DNA of 64,000 nucleotides from Muricea muricata (taxonomy: Eukaryota; Cnidaria; Anthozoa; Malacalcyonacea; Plexauridae), in the NCBI GenBank assembly GCA_963855995.1, contig OY979729.1:10062115-10126114 (forward strand). The letters run 5' to 3'. The notes beneath the pieces are model-generated. The model did not search any database. It was not told where the DNA came from and saw only the letters and a list, made by a program, of their open reading frames with translations. How positions within the stretch are numbered: the first letter of the stretch is position 1; each line of letters begins with the position of its first letter. Positions 12,873 to 25,510 of this stretch are shown piece after piece. Made by a program: the position numbers and the translations under genes.

Positions 12873-14204
12873 GACTGGGATCAGAGAACGGAACATTTGT
12901 GGTGATCAAAACGTAAAAGAATACCCTTTTTTATCTTGGCACGCTATGAACTGAAATCTGAATGAAAAATTGAAATGTATTTGTTATTAAACAAGCAATA
13001 ATTGTTTTCATCGTTATATTTTGTAGTGATATGAGAGCATTTGCACCTCACGATATGATGTCGAAGTACGTAATTCAGGAAATTAAAATTAGAAACCTTG
13101 ACAAAATGGAACTTGCTAGCGAGAAAGGTATGAAGTCTGAATATAGTGTGTCTTAATAGGTCCTTCTTGTAATTACGTCACAACTATGTGGAAAGCGAGG
13201 CAGTGGTACTGCTGACTATTGGTGGGTCTGCCAGCCTTGTTGTTACCTGGGGATGACGTAATTAATAGAAAGGTCTTTTACGTGTTTGGAATTATGTAAA
13301 ATGTTACTAACCTTTGATAAAAAAAGACAGATTTGGCTCCTGAGTACTATAGGTATATCGACATTATTATTATTACAAATATCAAAACTATAACAGATGA
13401 AAAGAAACTGAGACATGTTGAAATTAAATATTCTTGTGGTAAAACGAGGTCAAAATTGGCGATATTTTCTAGTGTACATAGAGGGGGTGGTGTGAAGTGG
13501 GTTTTTTAAAATCTGGTCGTCTTAGTGATTTGCCTATTAAAAATGTGACTGTACCGTTTACCAAGCTCCTCATGCGGAAAGTCGCGCTATGCATTGATAA
13601 AATATACCAAGAAAAAAGTACTTCAATAGACCATACCCATAATGACGTCATTTAGTAGTTAAGCATGTAAAACTATTTAAATGTGCCAATATAATTGAAT
13701 GGTTTAAGTAACAAAAAGATTATTTGTGAAACAAATATGTTAAATTATTTGTTTCATTTAATGTCCTGGACAAATAAGGACCTAAAAAATTAACAATATT
13801 GCCATATTTAAGTAGTTTTACTCGCTTAACTACTAAATGACGTCATTATGGGTAAGGTCTATTGTTTGATGTGTAAAAAGACGGTGCCAAAGTTAGCGGA
13901 GATGATATTCATAAAAGCTATAAAGTGAATAACTGTTTGCATGTTGATTAAAAGTCACAGCATAATTTTGTGGAAACACTGCGTAAATCTATTAGTCGCA
14001 ATAATGTATTAGTACTAATGAAGATCTGAGCTTAGGGATCGAAAGCTTTGCAATAATAAGTTTTCGTGCTGTTACCACAAAACTAATAAAACTGTTATTT
14101 TTCAAAGCATTAAAAACGAGTACAAAACAAGTGAAAACGGGTGTCATTTTCCATCATCTTTCGCTCCAACTTATGTTACTTTTCTTTCAGGTGCAAATAT
14201 TTAG
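12873..14204 (+). CDS. Last three exons of an unrecognised gene
   Basis: Exons 12873-12912, 13027-13127 and 14191-14204 have good acceptors (GAATTTAG, TTTTGTAG, TTTCTTTCAG) and donors (GTAAAAG, GTATGA), and their phases agree. The joined reading is LGSENGTFVVIKT, then DMRAFAPHDMMSKYVIQEI, then KIRNLDKMELASEKGANI and a TAG stop, about 50 residues. Composition looks protein-like, but I do not recognise the family. The upstream exon should end in phase 1; I could not find it in the repeat-filled 11-12.8 kb stretch. This could also be a decayed gene fragment. Confidence 0.4.
13624..13864. mobile_element. 241-bp foldback/MITE with about 57-bp arms
   Basis: The arms 13624-13681 and 13808-13864 are near-perfect complements, starting CAATAGACC and including CCCATAATGACGTCATTTAG. 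It lies in an intron of the unrecognised gene. Confidence 0.75.
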
Positions 14205-14454
14205 CTGAGCAATTGTTTTGGAGGTTTACTTTCTCTGTACGCATTGATTTTTCGTCCTAAAATATTTTAGATAAGTGCATGTTTTGAAGGCATTAAGTAC
14301 TGGAACCCTGGGTCCCGGGCTCGTCAGATATTTAGGGTTAGAGGTAATAATAAAAAACATAAATGCATGATATAATAATAAAATAATAGCTAATCATGAA
14401 CGGACAGCGAACAATAAAGAAAGACATACGATTCTTTAGAAGATTCTTATCAAT

Positions 14455-15330
14455 GGTTTGAAGATGTCAATTAATTTCTTCGTTACTCGTTGGAAATTAC
14501 CATCCATCAAGACGCATATCTGATTACCAAATGATTGCTTAACGCTACCATTATTGTTGCTGAAAGTCGTTTCTAAAGTCATAATTTAAAGTACACTTTT
14601 CCCGCATGATCAATAGTTCCTTATGGATTCATCGTTTTCTTCCTGATTTTGGACAAGTCAGTCAGAATTTTCGTACGCAAACAATCATCTGCTATTTTGC
14701 TGTATCAATAATTCGCTAAAGTGGTTTACAACATTTTCCCTTTCTTCCGTATTAGCCGCGTCCTGACCCTTTCGTTAATTTCTTGTTCCTTTCTGAACGG
14801 CTGCTTTCTTCTCTTTCTCTTAAACACATGAAATTACCATGTACCAACACGTAATCTGGTTACCAAGTGATTACTTTACCTTGTCACATTTATTACCGCA
14901 ATTTGTCTCTAAATTCCAAAATTAATTTTCCCAATCGATGGTTCCTGAATTCCTTCCTTTGTAACCGCGGTCAGTCAGAGTTTCCATACTTTGACAATCA
15001 TCTCCTATTTTACCATTTGCTTTACCAATAACTCTCCAAATTCTATTGTGGTATGATTGAAAGATGTCAAATTATCTTCGCTACACCAAAGGTTACCAAA
15101 GGATTACCAAAGGTTACCAAAGGATTACTTCATGTTACCATATCTGTTACCGCAATTCGTCTCTCATTCTGATCAATGGTTCTTGAATTAAAATACAATC
15201 TTATTTATTTATCATTTTCTTCCCGATTTTAAACCAGTCAGTCAGCGTTTTCCATACTCAGACAATAATGACTTACTTTCCCATTTTTTGCCAATAATTC
15301 GTTAAATTCAGTAGTGGTTCATCATCCTTT
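14455..15330. repeat. Degenerate tandem repeat, about 290-bp period, three units
   Basis: Three successive units share the order AGATGTCAA, ATTACC, TCTGATTACCAAATGATT, CATCGTTTTCTTCC, CAGTCAGT and CCAATAATTCG. A short GGTTACCAAAGGATTACC run is nested in the last unit (about 15090-15130). Confidence 0.6.
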
Positions 15331-16374
15331 CACAGTTTCACTATCTTCTTTATTACTGCGTCCTATTTGTCAACAACGTCCCATATTATCCTTTCACCGA
15401 CACCTTGTTTCTTTCAACTCTAAACTCGTACTTCCTCAGTTGTACTATGATCTACCTGTGATTACATCCGTCATTATCGTTGTATTGATTGTTTGAATGC
15501 ATCCTGGCTTTTTCTCTTTAAGAATAAAGAACTTGATGAATTTATGTTTCAATATATTCTCACTTCTACTTCTAAGATTTTCGATTTTCGAGATCTTTTA
15601 TAGGACTAAAAATATTTTTACATATGGTTATATGAAAAAGTGATGTGCAGTATATTTTGTTGTTTATCGTTGTTGTATATTGTATATTGCGCTACGCTGC
15701 GTCTGCGCTACCGTTCCATTGGCTTGTGTGGTGGTTGGTGTGGTTATGGTTTCATGTCTGGCTGTTTTAATGATACGGTCGTGAATTCAGGCCATTTTCC
15801 ATTTTGATCTATTTGCATGTACGGGCGAAGCCTGCGTTGTTTTGATGCCCGCACTAGGCGTGGCAGATATTCATAGCTCGCTCCGCACATGCGGCAAAGC
15901 GATCGTAATGGAAAATGGCCTTTAGCTAGCTTAGACAGGCAGGTAGGCAGGCAGGTTTTTAATAATAAAACAGCGAGACATGAGGGATGAGGTTGTGGAT
16001 GGGGTGACGTCACGGATTCACACTTACCCTGCGCGCGCTTGCGATCGTATTGTCTTGTGTTGTCATGTCTTCGTATTGTAACTGTCCTTTACAGCACTTT
16101 GTCATATACAATCATATGCACAAAATTATTTTTGGAATTTAAAGGTTTGCTTCGAGTACTCTGGCTTGCTTTATTAACTTAAGAGAACACAGACCTCCCG
16201 TTCTTCCCTTCATTTTCTTTTGAACGTTTTCATGTCTTACTGGTAGCCTTGATGATATTCTGTCACTGATACCTTGTTCTTTCAAATTCGGGCCCTGCCT
16301 TCAGTTGTATTCCAATCTATATGATCTTTGTTTACTTAACTCTTCTAGTACGTGTCTGCTTTAAAATTATCAAA

Positions 16375-18560
16375 CTTGGCTATGGAGCAAACTTGGTTGA
16401 TAGAAGGTTGATTATGAGAGGGAAAACATTGGAAAAAAATATGATTATGAGAAGATGTCTGATAAACATTGGAAACATTAGTGAAGGAATGTGATAATGA
16501 GCAAATGTGATAATTAAGCAAGAAGATAACAAGATGGAAGATTGATTGTAAGAGGGAAACATTTGAAGAAAATTAGAATCATAAGAAGATACTGTCTGAT
16601 GAACATTTGAAACATTAGTGAAGAAATGTGATAATGAGCAAATTGATAATCAATGATAATTAAGCAAGACGATAACAAGATGGGAGATTGATTTAAAGAG
16701 GGAAAACATTTGAAGAAAATTAGAATCATGAGATGAATCTGTTGAACATGGAAACATTAATGGAGGGATGGCAATTAAAATGGGTACTCCGGCTTCCATT
16801 ATAAATGAATATCTAAATTTTCTTTTCTTCATTTGCCTTTGATTATTTACGTTTTCTTATCTCGTTAGTAAGTACGTGACATGATATTCCTTTACTTCAT
16901 TCTTAAATTCTGATTATCAAACCCAACTACGGAGCAAAACGATAACAATTGTGAAAGATTGATTGTGAGAGGAAAATATTTGAAGAAAATTAATATGACG
17001 AAAAGGGTGCTACATGAACATTGGAAATACTAATGAAGGATTGACAATAAAGATGGAACATTTCATGTAACAGACAATAGCGATCGGACAGCTGATAATT
17101 TTAGATATGTAAATATTTTAATAAATAGTAAATAGTTAAGTAATAATAATAGTCAACAGTTACGTCCACGCACCAAACGTTACTATGGAACAAACGATAA
17201 TAATGGAAAATTGATTTTGAGAGGGAAAAGGATCATGAGAAGATAATGCCTGATGCACATTGGAAACATTAATGACGGAATGGCAATTGAAATGGGTACT
17301 GCGCATTCCAGCATAGATGAGTATCTAAATCTTCCTTTCTTCATTTCTCTTTGATTATTTACGCTTTCTTATCTCGTTGGTAACTACGTGAAATGTTATT
17401 CCATTTTTCATCTACTAAGTACCTTCTGCATAGTTTCTTTGTACTTCGAAATGGTTTTCAAACTTAACTATAGAGCAAAATGATTAAAAATTTGGAAGAC
17501 TGTTTGTGAGAGGAAAACATTTGAAGAAAATTAGGATCATGAGAAGAGCGTGTATTGAACATTGGAAATACTAATGAAGGAATGACAATAAAAGTGGACC
17601 ATTTCATATTAACTCTTTACGGAACTTTAAAATTGTGGAAGAGACAATAGCGGCGGACAGCTGATAAACTTTAGATAGTATAATAATGATTAAACATATG
17701 TAAATATTTTAATAAATAGTAAATAAGTTTTGAAGTCCACGCATCAAACATTACTATGGAACAAACGTTAATAATGGAAGATTGATTTTGAGAGGGAAAA
17801 TTTAAAGAAAATTTGGACCATTTGAAGATAATGCCTGATGAACATTGGAGACATTAATGAAGGATTGCAATTAAAATGGGTACTGCGCCTTCCAGTATAA
17901 ATGAATATCTAAATTTTCTTTTTTTTTTTTTTTCATTTTCCTTTGGTTATTTACGCTTTCTTATCTCGTTGGTAACTACGTGACATGGTATTCCATTTTT
18001 CCTGTACTAAGTACCTTCTGTATAGTTTCTTTGTACTTCGAAATGGTTGTCAAACTTAGCTATGGAGGAAAACGATTACAATTATGGAAGACTGTTTGTG
18101 AGAGGAAAGCATTTGAAGAAAATTAATATCATGGGAAGAATCAGTTTAAACATTGGAAACATTAATGAAGCAATGTCAATTAAAACTGGTACTCCAGTCT
18201 CCACTATAAATGAATATTTAAATTTTCTTTTCTTTATTTTCCTAATAATATTTACGTTTTCTTATCTCGTTGGTAGCTGTGTAACACGATATTCCTTTGC
18301 ACAATTCTTCTTCTAAATACCCGCTTTAGAGTTTATTTGAATTTCGAGTTGATTATCCCTTACTATGGAGCAATACAATTACAAATACGGAAGATTGATA
18401 GCGAGAGGACAACATTTGAAGAAAATTAATATCATGAGAAGATAATATTCGATGAACATTATTAACGAAAAAATGACAATCAAAATGAGACATTTCAAAA
18501 TGACTCTATATAACATGGCAACCGTGGAACAGACAACAGCAATCGGACAGCTGATAAATT
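16375..18560. repeat. Complex tandem array, about 290-bp period, seven to nine units
   Basis: Units begin near 16380, 16669, 16929, 17185, 17470, 17752, 18060 and 18365 with CTATGGAGCAAA-type sequence. They continue with GATTGATTGTGAGAGGAAAA, TTTGAAGAAAATT, GAACATTGGAAACATTAATG and CTTATCTCGTTGGTAACTACG. Short open frames in it are by-products of the repeat. Confidence 0.75.
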
Positions 18561-18721
18561 TTCTATAGTTTATTATTAAATTAAATATATTAAACCAGTT
18601 TTTAAGGCCGTCCATCCCATCGCTCTTGCCTTTCCGTTGCTTAATGCTTTCAGTTAGCATATATAATTTCGATTTCATGCATGATCTAAAACGTGTACGG
18701 GGAGGAAAATCGTCAAAACGA

Positions 18722-19490
18722 GAGCCAGATGCCCGGTCACCAGTGCCAGATGACCAGATGTCAGGCGACTAGTGCCAGATGTCAGGCGACCAGTGCCAGA
18801 TGTCAGATGACCAGTTCCAGATGACCAGATGTCAGATGACCAGTTCCAGATGACCAGATGTCAGATGACCAGTTCCAGATTCCAGACGACCAGTGTCAGC
18901 TGTCAGACGACCAGTGCCAGATGACCAGATGTCAGACGACCAGTGCCAGATGACCAGATACCAGACGACCAGGGCAGATGACCAGATGTCAGACGACCAG
19001 TGCCAGATGACCAGATGACCAGATGTCAGATGACCAGTTCCAGATTCCAGACGACCAGTGCCAGCTGTCAGACGACCAGTGCCAGATGACCAGACGACCA
19101 GTGCCAGATGACCAGATACCAGACAACTAGGGCAGATGACCAGATGTCAGACGACCAGTGCCAGATGACCAGACAACCAGTGCCAGATGCCAGATGACCA
19201 GATGTCAGACGACCAGTGCCAGACCGATGCCAGACGACCAGTGCCAGCTGTCAGACGACCAGTGCCAGATGACCAGATGCCAGACGACCAGTGCCAGATG
19301 ACCAGATGTAAGACGACCAGTGCCAGATGACCAGATTCCAGACAGCAAGTACCAGATGTCAGACGACCAGGGAAGATAACCAGATGTCAGACGACCAGTA
19401 CCAGACGACTAGATGCCAGACGTACAGTACCAGATGACCAAATGCCAGATAAGCAGTGCCAGATGACCAGATGCCTGACGAATGACAACA
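18722..19490. repeat. CCAGATGA/CCAGACGA minisatellite
   Basis: About 770 bp of CCAGATGACCAGATGTCAGA and CGACCAGTG variants in a mixed higher-order pattern of roughly 11-, 18- and 29-bp steps. Confidence 0.95.
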
Positions 19491-19494
19491 AGGT

Positions 19495-22045
19495 GACACA
19501 AATGGTAAAAGGTAATTAGTATAGAATCCTGGTGGTCAGAATTAAAGTTGAATAACTAAGCTGAATTTAAGTGGATTTTGTCTGGAAAACGGTTAGATTA
19601 AGTTAGTCATTGATGTCTTTCGTCGAGAGCAACCGGTTAAAGAATCGGATATAAGTCTATGATATTTATTAACTTTCCGACAAAGGGCCTTGAAGGGCTT
19701 TCGCTTAAAGCGCTCGAAACGGAGTTGTATAAAGGTTTTATGTTATGGAGGTTGCATAATATTCGATTACAAAACTAATATATGCTGCTCATTAGATATT
19801 AGTTCAGACAATTGGCAAAATTTAGGGGTTGTGCTTGAAGCAACTGGAGGAAAGAGAGTTTTTCTCGATTTCCTAAGGTTCTCTTCCAGGCAACCGTGCT
19901 CAACCACCAGGATTTGCCTGCTTTAACATAGGTTATTATAATTATAGTGCATGATTTACCACAGTATGTACATGTGTTGAAGTCATTCAGTAACATTACT
20001 CAGGAATGTCTCGAGTGATATAAGATGGAAGTAATTCAGGCTTGGTAAAAATTAAATAAGAAATGTGAGAAATACATGCATAGTTATACTCCTCATCAAA
20101 TTAGGTCATTACACACTAGGACGTAATGTTAATTAATAACCTTCATACACATAGCTACTCCTCAAATGCACGACATACGTACATTCTTGCATAAATCATG
20201 TTAAAAACAGTCACATAAATATGCATTGCTACTCTTAAAATCCACGTATCAAAAACATATAGTGATGATGTAAAATGAAATAACAAAATGAAAATGCACG
20301 CGCAGAAACCAAGCCTGGTAGAAAAGAAAGGACTATTGAAATGATATAGAGGAGTAATGGCAAACATGGCGGATTTTGATGAATAAAAAAGTAAAACAGC
20401 AATGACTGCGCGGCATCCATGAACTTCTATATATTAACATTTCAATAACGACAGAGGTCGCTTATATTGAATTTGATATATGCTGATATTCTGTCGTAGG
20501 TTTTTATATTTGGCATTATAAACCCTTCAAACAAGTTTAAGCTATCATTTTGATTTTGTGCTCTCCTTGCTTGTATGAATTTGATTATAACTGAAAAAAT
20601 TGCATTACTAAAATGAACATGACATTATAATCTGATTAAAAAATCAACGCCATCACTGGCAAAAAAATAGTAGGATTAAACTTATGAAGGGTTTATAAGG
20701 TTTGTTGGAGATAAGGTCATAGACTGCCTGTTGGTATATAATTTTAGAAAACGTTAACGAAATACCTCTTATATTTCAATCCAGTTGATTCATTTTGTAT
20801 TCTTTTTGAGAAAATTCGAATCAAACTTGACAAATTCAGAAACAACAAAACCCAACAAGAAAGATACCTAACCTTATTTTGTTACAAAAAGAGTCAGAAA
20901 TGCATGATATCATTTTACTTTGGCAAGCAATGTCTCATATGATATGACCTCATTAGACAAATCTCCTCAAACCGAAAAATTCCTTGAGCATGACTACGTT
21001 ACTGACTGACTTACATGTCCATACGTTAATGACTGATGAACAATTTAAATCATTACTTGCGTTCGGTCTGTATATCTAATGACTTTCAGGATTGCTGAAA
21101 GGGTAAAAAAATTAAACGCAAGCGTACGTTCAATGAACGTATGGGGTCAACAGGGAAAAAGGGAATTGAAATTAAGATGAACAACAAGGGTCTGAAAGGG
21201 TAGAATGGGCATAAAACAAGGTGCATGAAAAAAGGTGTACATCAATAGTTTAATAATGAATGGAGGAGCTTCTGATTGAGAAAAATGGAACTACCTGAAA
21301 ATGAATGTAAAAGCTTCTGAGAAAAGGTCCTTTGTCGGGAAGTTACAGGTAGTTGTATGTTTCTCAATCAAGTATAGCTTTCTTTTTATTGCGGCTAATT
21401 ACACCTTTCAGAAGAATCTTGGTGGCGAGGGTTAAAGCTGAGTAATGTCAACACGACTTAAGCAGTTCAATTTTTACCACCAAATTTTCATTAGAATTAC
21501 AAAGAGCATACCATTTCGTTGATGAACAATTTTGAAAGGACAAATTACGTTACTCAGCTTTAATCTTAAACTTATTTTGATTTTTGAACAAAAATGCATG
21601 TTAGCAGTGCATGAATTAGGAGTGCATGTTATAATGTAAGCGGTACAAATGGTACCTAGGTTAAGTTTCAGGTACGCGAGTGTTGGACACAGAAGGATTG
21701 GTGGACGTCTTTTTTGGTAACGTATATGGGCCCGGGTGGGGGCCCCAACCCTTAAGTCCCAATTCGGTCGGGTACTAACATTGCCTTTCAGGTTTCGACA
21801 ACGACAGTTCATCGTCAGGTGATCAGAATCGAAAAATACTAAGAGATCAGTTAGGATTTTTATAACTATAAAATACATGACTTAAAAAACTATGTATGGT
21901 CGGTTTCTATTTAGTCGAAACTTTCGTGTTTACGGCGACCGTTAGAACTAAATCGAAACCAGGCTACATTGCACACACCACCAAGATTAGTGAGCTCCAT
22001 ATATATCTGGAGTAGGAATTCTAGTCAGTCGGCCTTAAGAAAGGT
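19495..22045. other. No gene recognised
   Basis: AT-rich DNA with only short open frames. A TTTCGACAACGACAGTTCAT block lies near 21793. Confidence 0.45.
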
Positions 22046-22194
22046 AAAGTCAAAGATGGCGGAAATTAAAGGAGCTATAGGGCGCCAATCTCAGTCCTCT
22101 GCGCGGTTAACATAGCAACATATCTCTATTTTGATCGCGCAGAGGATTAAGATTGACGTCTTATAGCTCCTTTCTACCATCTTCGGCTTTTGCA
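22046..22194. mobile_element. Foldback element
   Basis: The left arm AAAGGAGCTATAGGGCG and the right arm CTTATAGCTCCTTT, plus GATGGCGG/CCATCTTCGG and CCTCTGCGCG/CGCGCAGAGG, pair across a loop of about 40 bp. Confidence 0.65.
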
Positions 22195-24042
22195 CTGGCT
22201 TGAGTTCTTATTCATGGTATATATGGAGCTTATGCTAACAAGTATATATGGTCAGCACTTGTTTCCATCCACCAAAGTCCAAACTGACCGTGTCGTCTAT
22301 TTGGTAGATAGATAGCGTAAATAATTTTAATATGTAGACTATTTTAGTATAATTAGATAATTATCGATAATTTTTGCTTATTAATACGTAATTAGACAAA
22401 TTAGATATTGCCGGAACACCCTTCGGGGAATATTATAATAATAAATGTAATATGTAGTGTGTATCTCTACAAGTGCTGACCATAGTATTATAGAACGCGG
22501 ATCAGATATACAGACCATCAGGCTATATGGAATTCTGGGATTAAACAAATATAGAGTAAAAACAAAATGGCGAATCCGGAAAAAGAACAATAAAATAGAA
22601 TGTGCGTGTTCGTTTAAGACCAGTTTTCTGAGCCTGAATGTTTCTATGTTGAGTTAAATGTTAGCTCAACATAGTATTATTGAAAGTTATATGTAAAAAA
22701 TATAAAAAAGAAATCCGTGATTCTTCACATATACTTTCAGAATTCGGCAAACATTAATCTTCGATTCAATCCAAGTAAGGAGCACTTCTTGCGTCATTCT
22801 TAGGCTGTTGAGAAAAACAAAATTATTATTTATCCGGCGTATAAGCTACACCATACAGGCATACTGTCTTTGAAAAAAAAATGGACGGAAAAAAAAATGA
22901 CACAAATTTACTGACATCAACAACAAATAGCAACAGAAGAGAAGCCATATGACCCACCCTGATCATCTAACAAACCGATGCAAGACCTCCTCATACCAGG
23001 TACCCTGTAAATGGTCTATACGTATGTACTATTTCTGTATGTAATGTGTTGTTTTTTCATTGGCAAATTTATATAAATAAATAAATAGATAAATAATTGC
23101 ATGTATCGAGGGTTTTTACCGTAATTAAGGCCTGACAATTTAAACAATACACAATGAGGCAAGTCGTCTAGCTAGTATATTGTTTGAATTGCATTCCGTA
23201 TGACTGAAATGTACGTACAGTATATATAAATCAGGCCTTAGTTTAGGTTTCCCGCGTTAAAAAAAAAGGGTGGCCATGTTTGGGACCATGCATTTTAGTT
23301 CACAAATTATACGAATTCTCATTGGACAGACCTAAGGATAAAAACTTTGCATCAGTGATGAATGATGATCAATGGTTCCAATTTCACCATCCACATCTAC
23401 ACATCAGGCTTAATTTATTGTTTAGCCTGCGTATCAAGCCATAATGATTATCATTTCTGTAAAAGTTCTTATGCTTGTGCAATTGTGCAGCCATGAGCGT
23501 GTGACCAAATAGGTTTTAATGGTTACCTGGTTAGATTCCTGGTCCACCCGAAGACAAGAATATTATATTGACGTGGAGGTGATGGAACATAAAATGTGTA
23601 ATTATCACCTATCATTTATCAATGATATATGATGTTATATAACAAGAAAATATCAATACATATAGTGCTGCTAACATTTCCTAAGTTTAATTTAATAACT
23701 TTTTTTATAAATAGTTCAGCAACGTTTGTTCGATGATGATTTGACGGGTTTAGCCATTCTATGAATGATAAAGAAACTTCAGTCAAAATCTGAAAACGTC
23801 AGCTTCAATTTATGTAGCATAATTTTGCATGGTTCTTATAAAAGAAATATATGAAACTATTTTGTTTAAGTATTTTCTATCTAATAAGTCATTTGTCTTT
23901 ATGCAGATAATCCTTATTGACATTTACCCGTGGGTTTTTTGAAGTCAAATTTAGCTTTGGCGGAAATCATATATATTGGTCAAAGAAGATGCGGGCGTTT
24001 GCGGGCTGGACTTTGATTTGAGGGTGAAATTTATAGCACAGT
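22195..24042. other. Non-coding, small hairpins and a possible LINE/SINE tail
   Basis: A 10-bp-arm hairpin (CTATGTTGAG, 22644-22674). An ATAAATAAATAAATAGAT run near 23075-23095 could be a retroposon tail. The 23127-23240 foldback lies within. No gene seen. Confidence 0.4.
23127..23240. mobile_element. AGGCCTGA foldback element, copy 1
   Basis: The ends AAGGCCTGA and TCAGGCCTT enclose imperfect arms containing TTGTTTGAATTGCATT. Same family as 31760-31892. Confidence 0.6.
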
Positions 24043-24266
24043 CATAGAATAAGAATACATAGAAGGGCCACTCGCGTCGGAGCCTTTGAAGTTTTTGAAG
24101 CCGCGCATGTCGCATTACGCACGTTATTAGCATTTTCTCAGCCAGTCAATTGCATTTTCTGGCCAATAGGAATGCTGAACTGGCTGGTGACAGCCAGTAA
24201 ACTGCATAAACATAGGGTGACATGTTGTACTGCTGAGTGGCCCTTTTATTCATTTCTTATTCTATG
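24043..24266. mobile_element. 224-bp MITE with TIR CATAGAATAAGAA and 7-bp TSD
   Basis: TIRs CATAGAATAAGAA (24043) and the complement ending 24266 are flanked by GCACAGT on both sides (24036-24042, 24267-24273). The interior has AAGGGCCACTC inverted and AGCCAGTCAATTGCATTTTC. Related copies lie at 31107-31292, about 47850-48040 and about 61105-61275. Confidence 0.75.
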
Positions 24267-24911
24267 GCACAGTCACAGTTGCACAGTGCATGCAGTGATA
24301 CAGTATTTTTTTTTTATTTGTGATTTTACAAGATTGCATTGTATTTTGTAAGGCGATATCATAGAATGTGTGATTTCCGTGTATTATCTATTCAAAGCCA
24401 TGTTGTACATGGATATGTTGGAAATAAATCTGCAACATTTCCTCTGCAGGTAAAATATATTATATATACCGGTAAAAAACATTAAATGCTACAGAATTTA
24501 TTTTTATACATGTAGAGTATAAAGCATTAGTGGGTCGTAGATAGTAGTAATGTAGTATTTGAAATGTCATACATGAAATATCCACACTACATATATGTAT
24601 CTCCAAGGTTTAAAATCTGTATCTTCAATGATTAGCATATACTAAATAAATCAATTGATCCCTATTCAACAACAGGGTGTAGTAGGCTGGATCTGCTATA
24701 AGTGTAGTTAGACAGGCTGTCGTGTTAGGCAGAGTTAAAACCTTTGGCTATCTCTGTGGTCGATGCTGTCTCACTAATATCTTCAGCATAATTCTAATCT
24801 TCAAATTTTCCACATTAATGCATGCTCAAGGTGCTAGAATAAAATGAACATTATTTTAGCAAATGATTAGTGGCCAAAATTGATCTTGGGTGGTATATGT
24901 CCTCCTATACG

Positions 24912-25362
24912 TCCTGCAGCAAGACCACCAACCACTACCACTGCTAAAATTATAAGTCTTTAGTGATGAGCCTGGTTTCGCTTTGTTAGTGGTCTCACTT
25001 CGCCGTCGATGAGTCGCGCTATAAAAAGCAAAGATTCTCCGCCAAATTTATAGCGTTTTAGGAGTTCTTTATCTGAGAAATCTTCCCAGGGAAGTTGACG
25101 ATTAAAAACTCTAAGTAAGAGTTGCCTTTCAGTATTATCTCGCTCATAAAAGTTGTTCACTCTTAATACAGCCGCCATATTTAACTAGGTTTTGAGAAGT
25201 TAACTATGCCATTGAGGATAGTTAACTTTAACTACTTTTTAACTGCAGTTAACGCTAACTGCTTTTTTGTACAACCGGCCTAACTACGTGATTAAAGTTA
25301 ACCACTATTTAACTACTTTTTGGGTAGTTAAAAAGCAGTTAAGAGCTTTATACAACCGGCCC
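24912..25362. mobile_element. 5'-truncated Harbinger copy
   Basis: The last about 450 bp match 5030-5480 of the full element, including the TAGTTAAC-rich subterminal DNA and the right TIR ending at 25362, followed by CTG. The left TIR is missing. Confidence 0.75.
24960..25178 (-). pseudogene. Harbinger transposase N-terminal fragment (72 aa, truncated)
   Basis: The open frame begins MAAVLRVNNFYERDN and continues through DFSDKELLKRYKFGGESLLF and ARLIDGEVRPLTKRN. This pattern (D-[FY]-S-D-x-E-L-x-x-R-[FY]-x-F, then LxPxTxRxxA) is typical of the N-terminus of HARBI1-like PIF/Harbinger transposases. A stop follows directly and no catalytic DDE region is present. Only the 3' end of the element (24912-25362) remains. 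Confidence 0.7.
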
Positions 25363-25394
25363 CTGCCCTGGAACTGTAGGGAGCCACCTTAATA

Positions 25395-25510
25395 GATCAT
25401 TTTTTCCCGGTCCGGTTTCCCACTGAATCCTGTAATCTAATTGGCTGACGAGCGGTCCGGGTTTTCCCTGTACGGACCGCTAGCCGGACCGCTAACGGTT
25501 TTCCGCAAAC
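25395..25510. repeat. GGTCCGG-rich repeat, copy 1
   Basis: Contains CCGGTCCGGTTTCCCACTGA and a run of AGCGGTCCGG motifs. It matches the reverse complement of 40695-40810. Confidence 0.6.

Noticed and set aside
18722-19490. CRISPR-like array
   Set aside because: There are no unique spacers between constant repeats, the words are shuffled, and the genome is eukaryotic.
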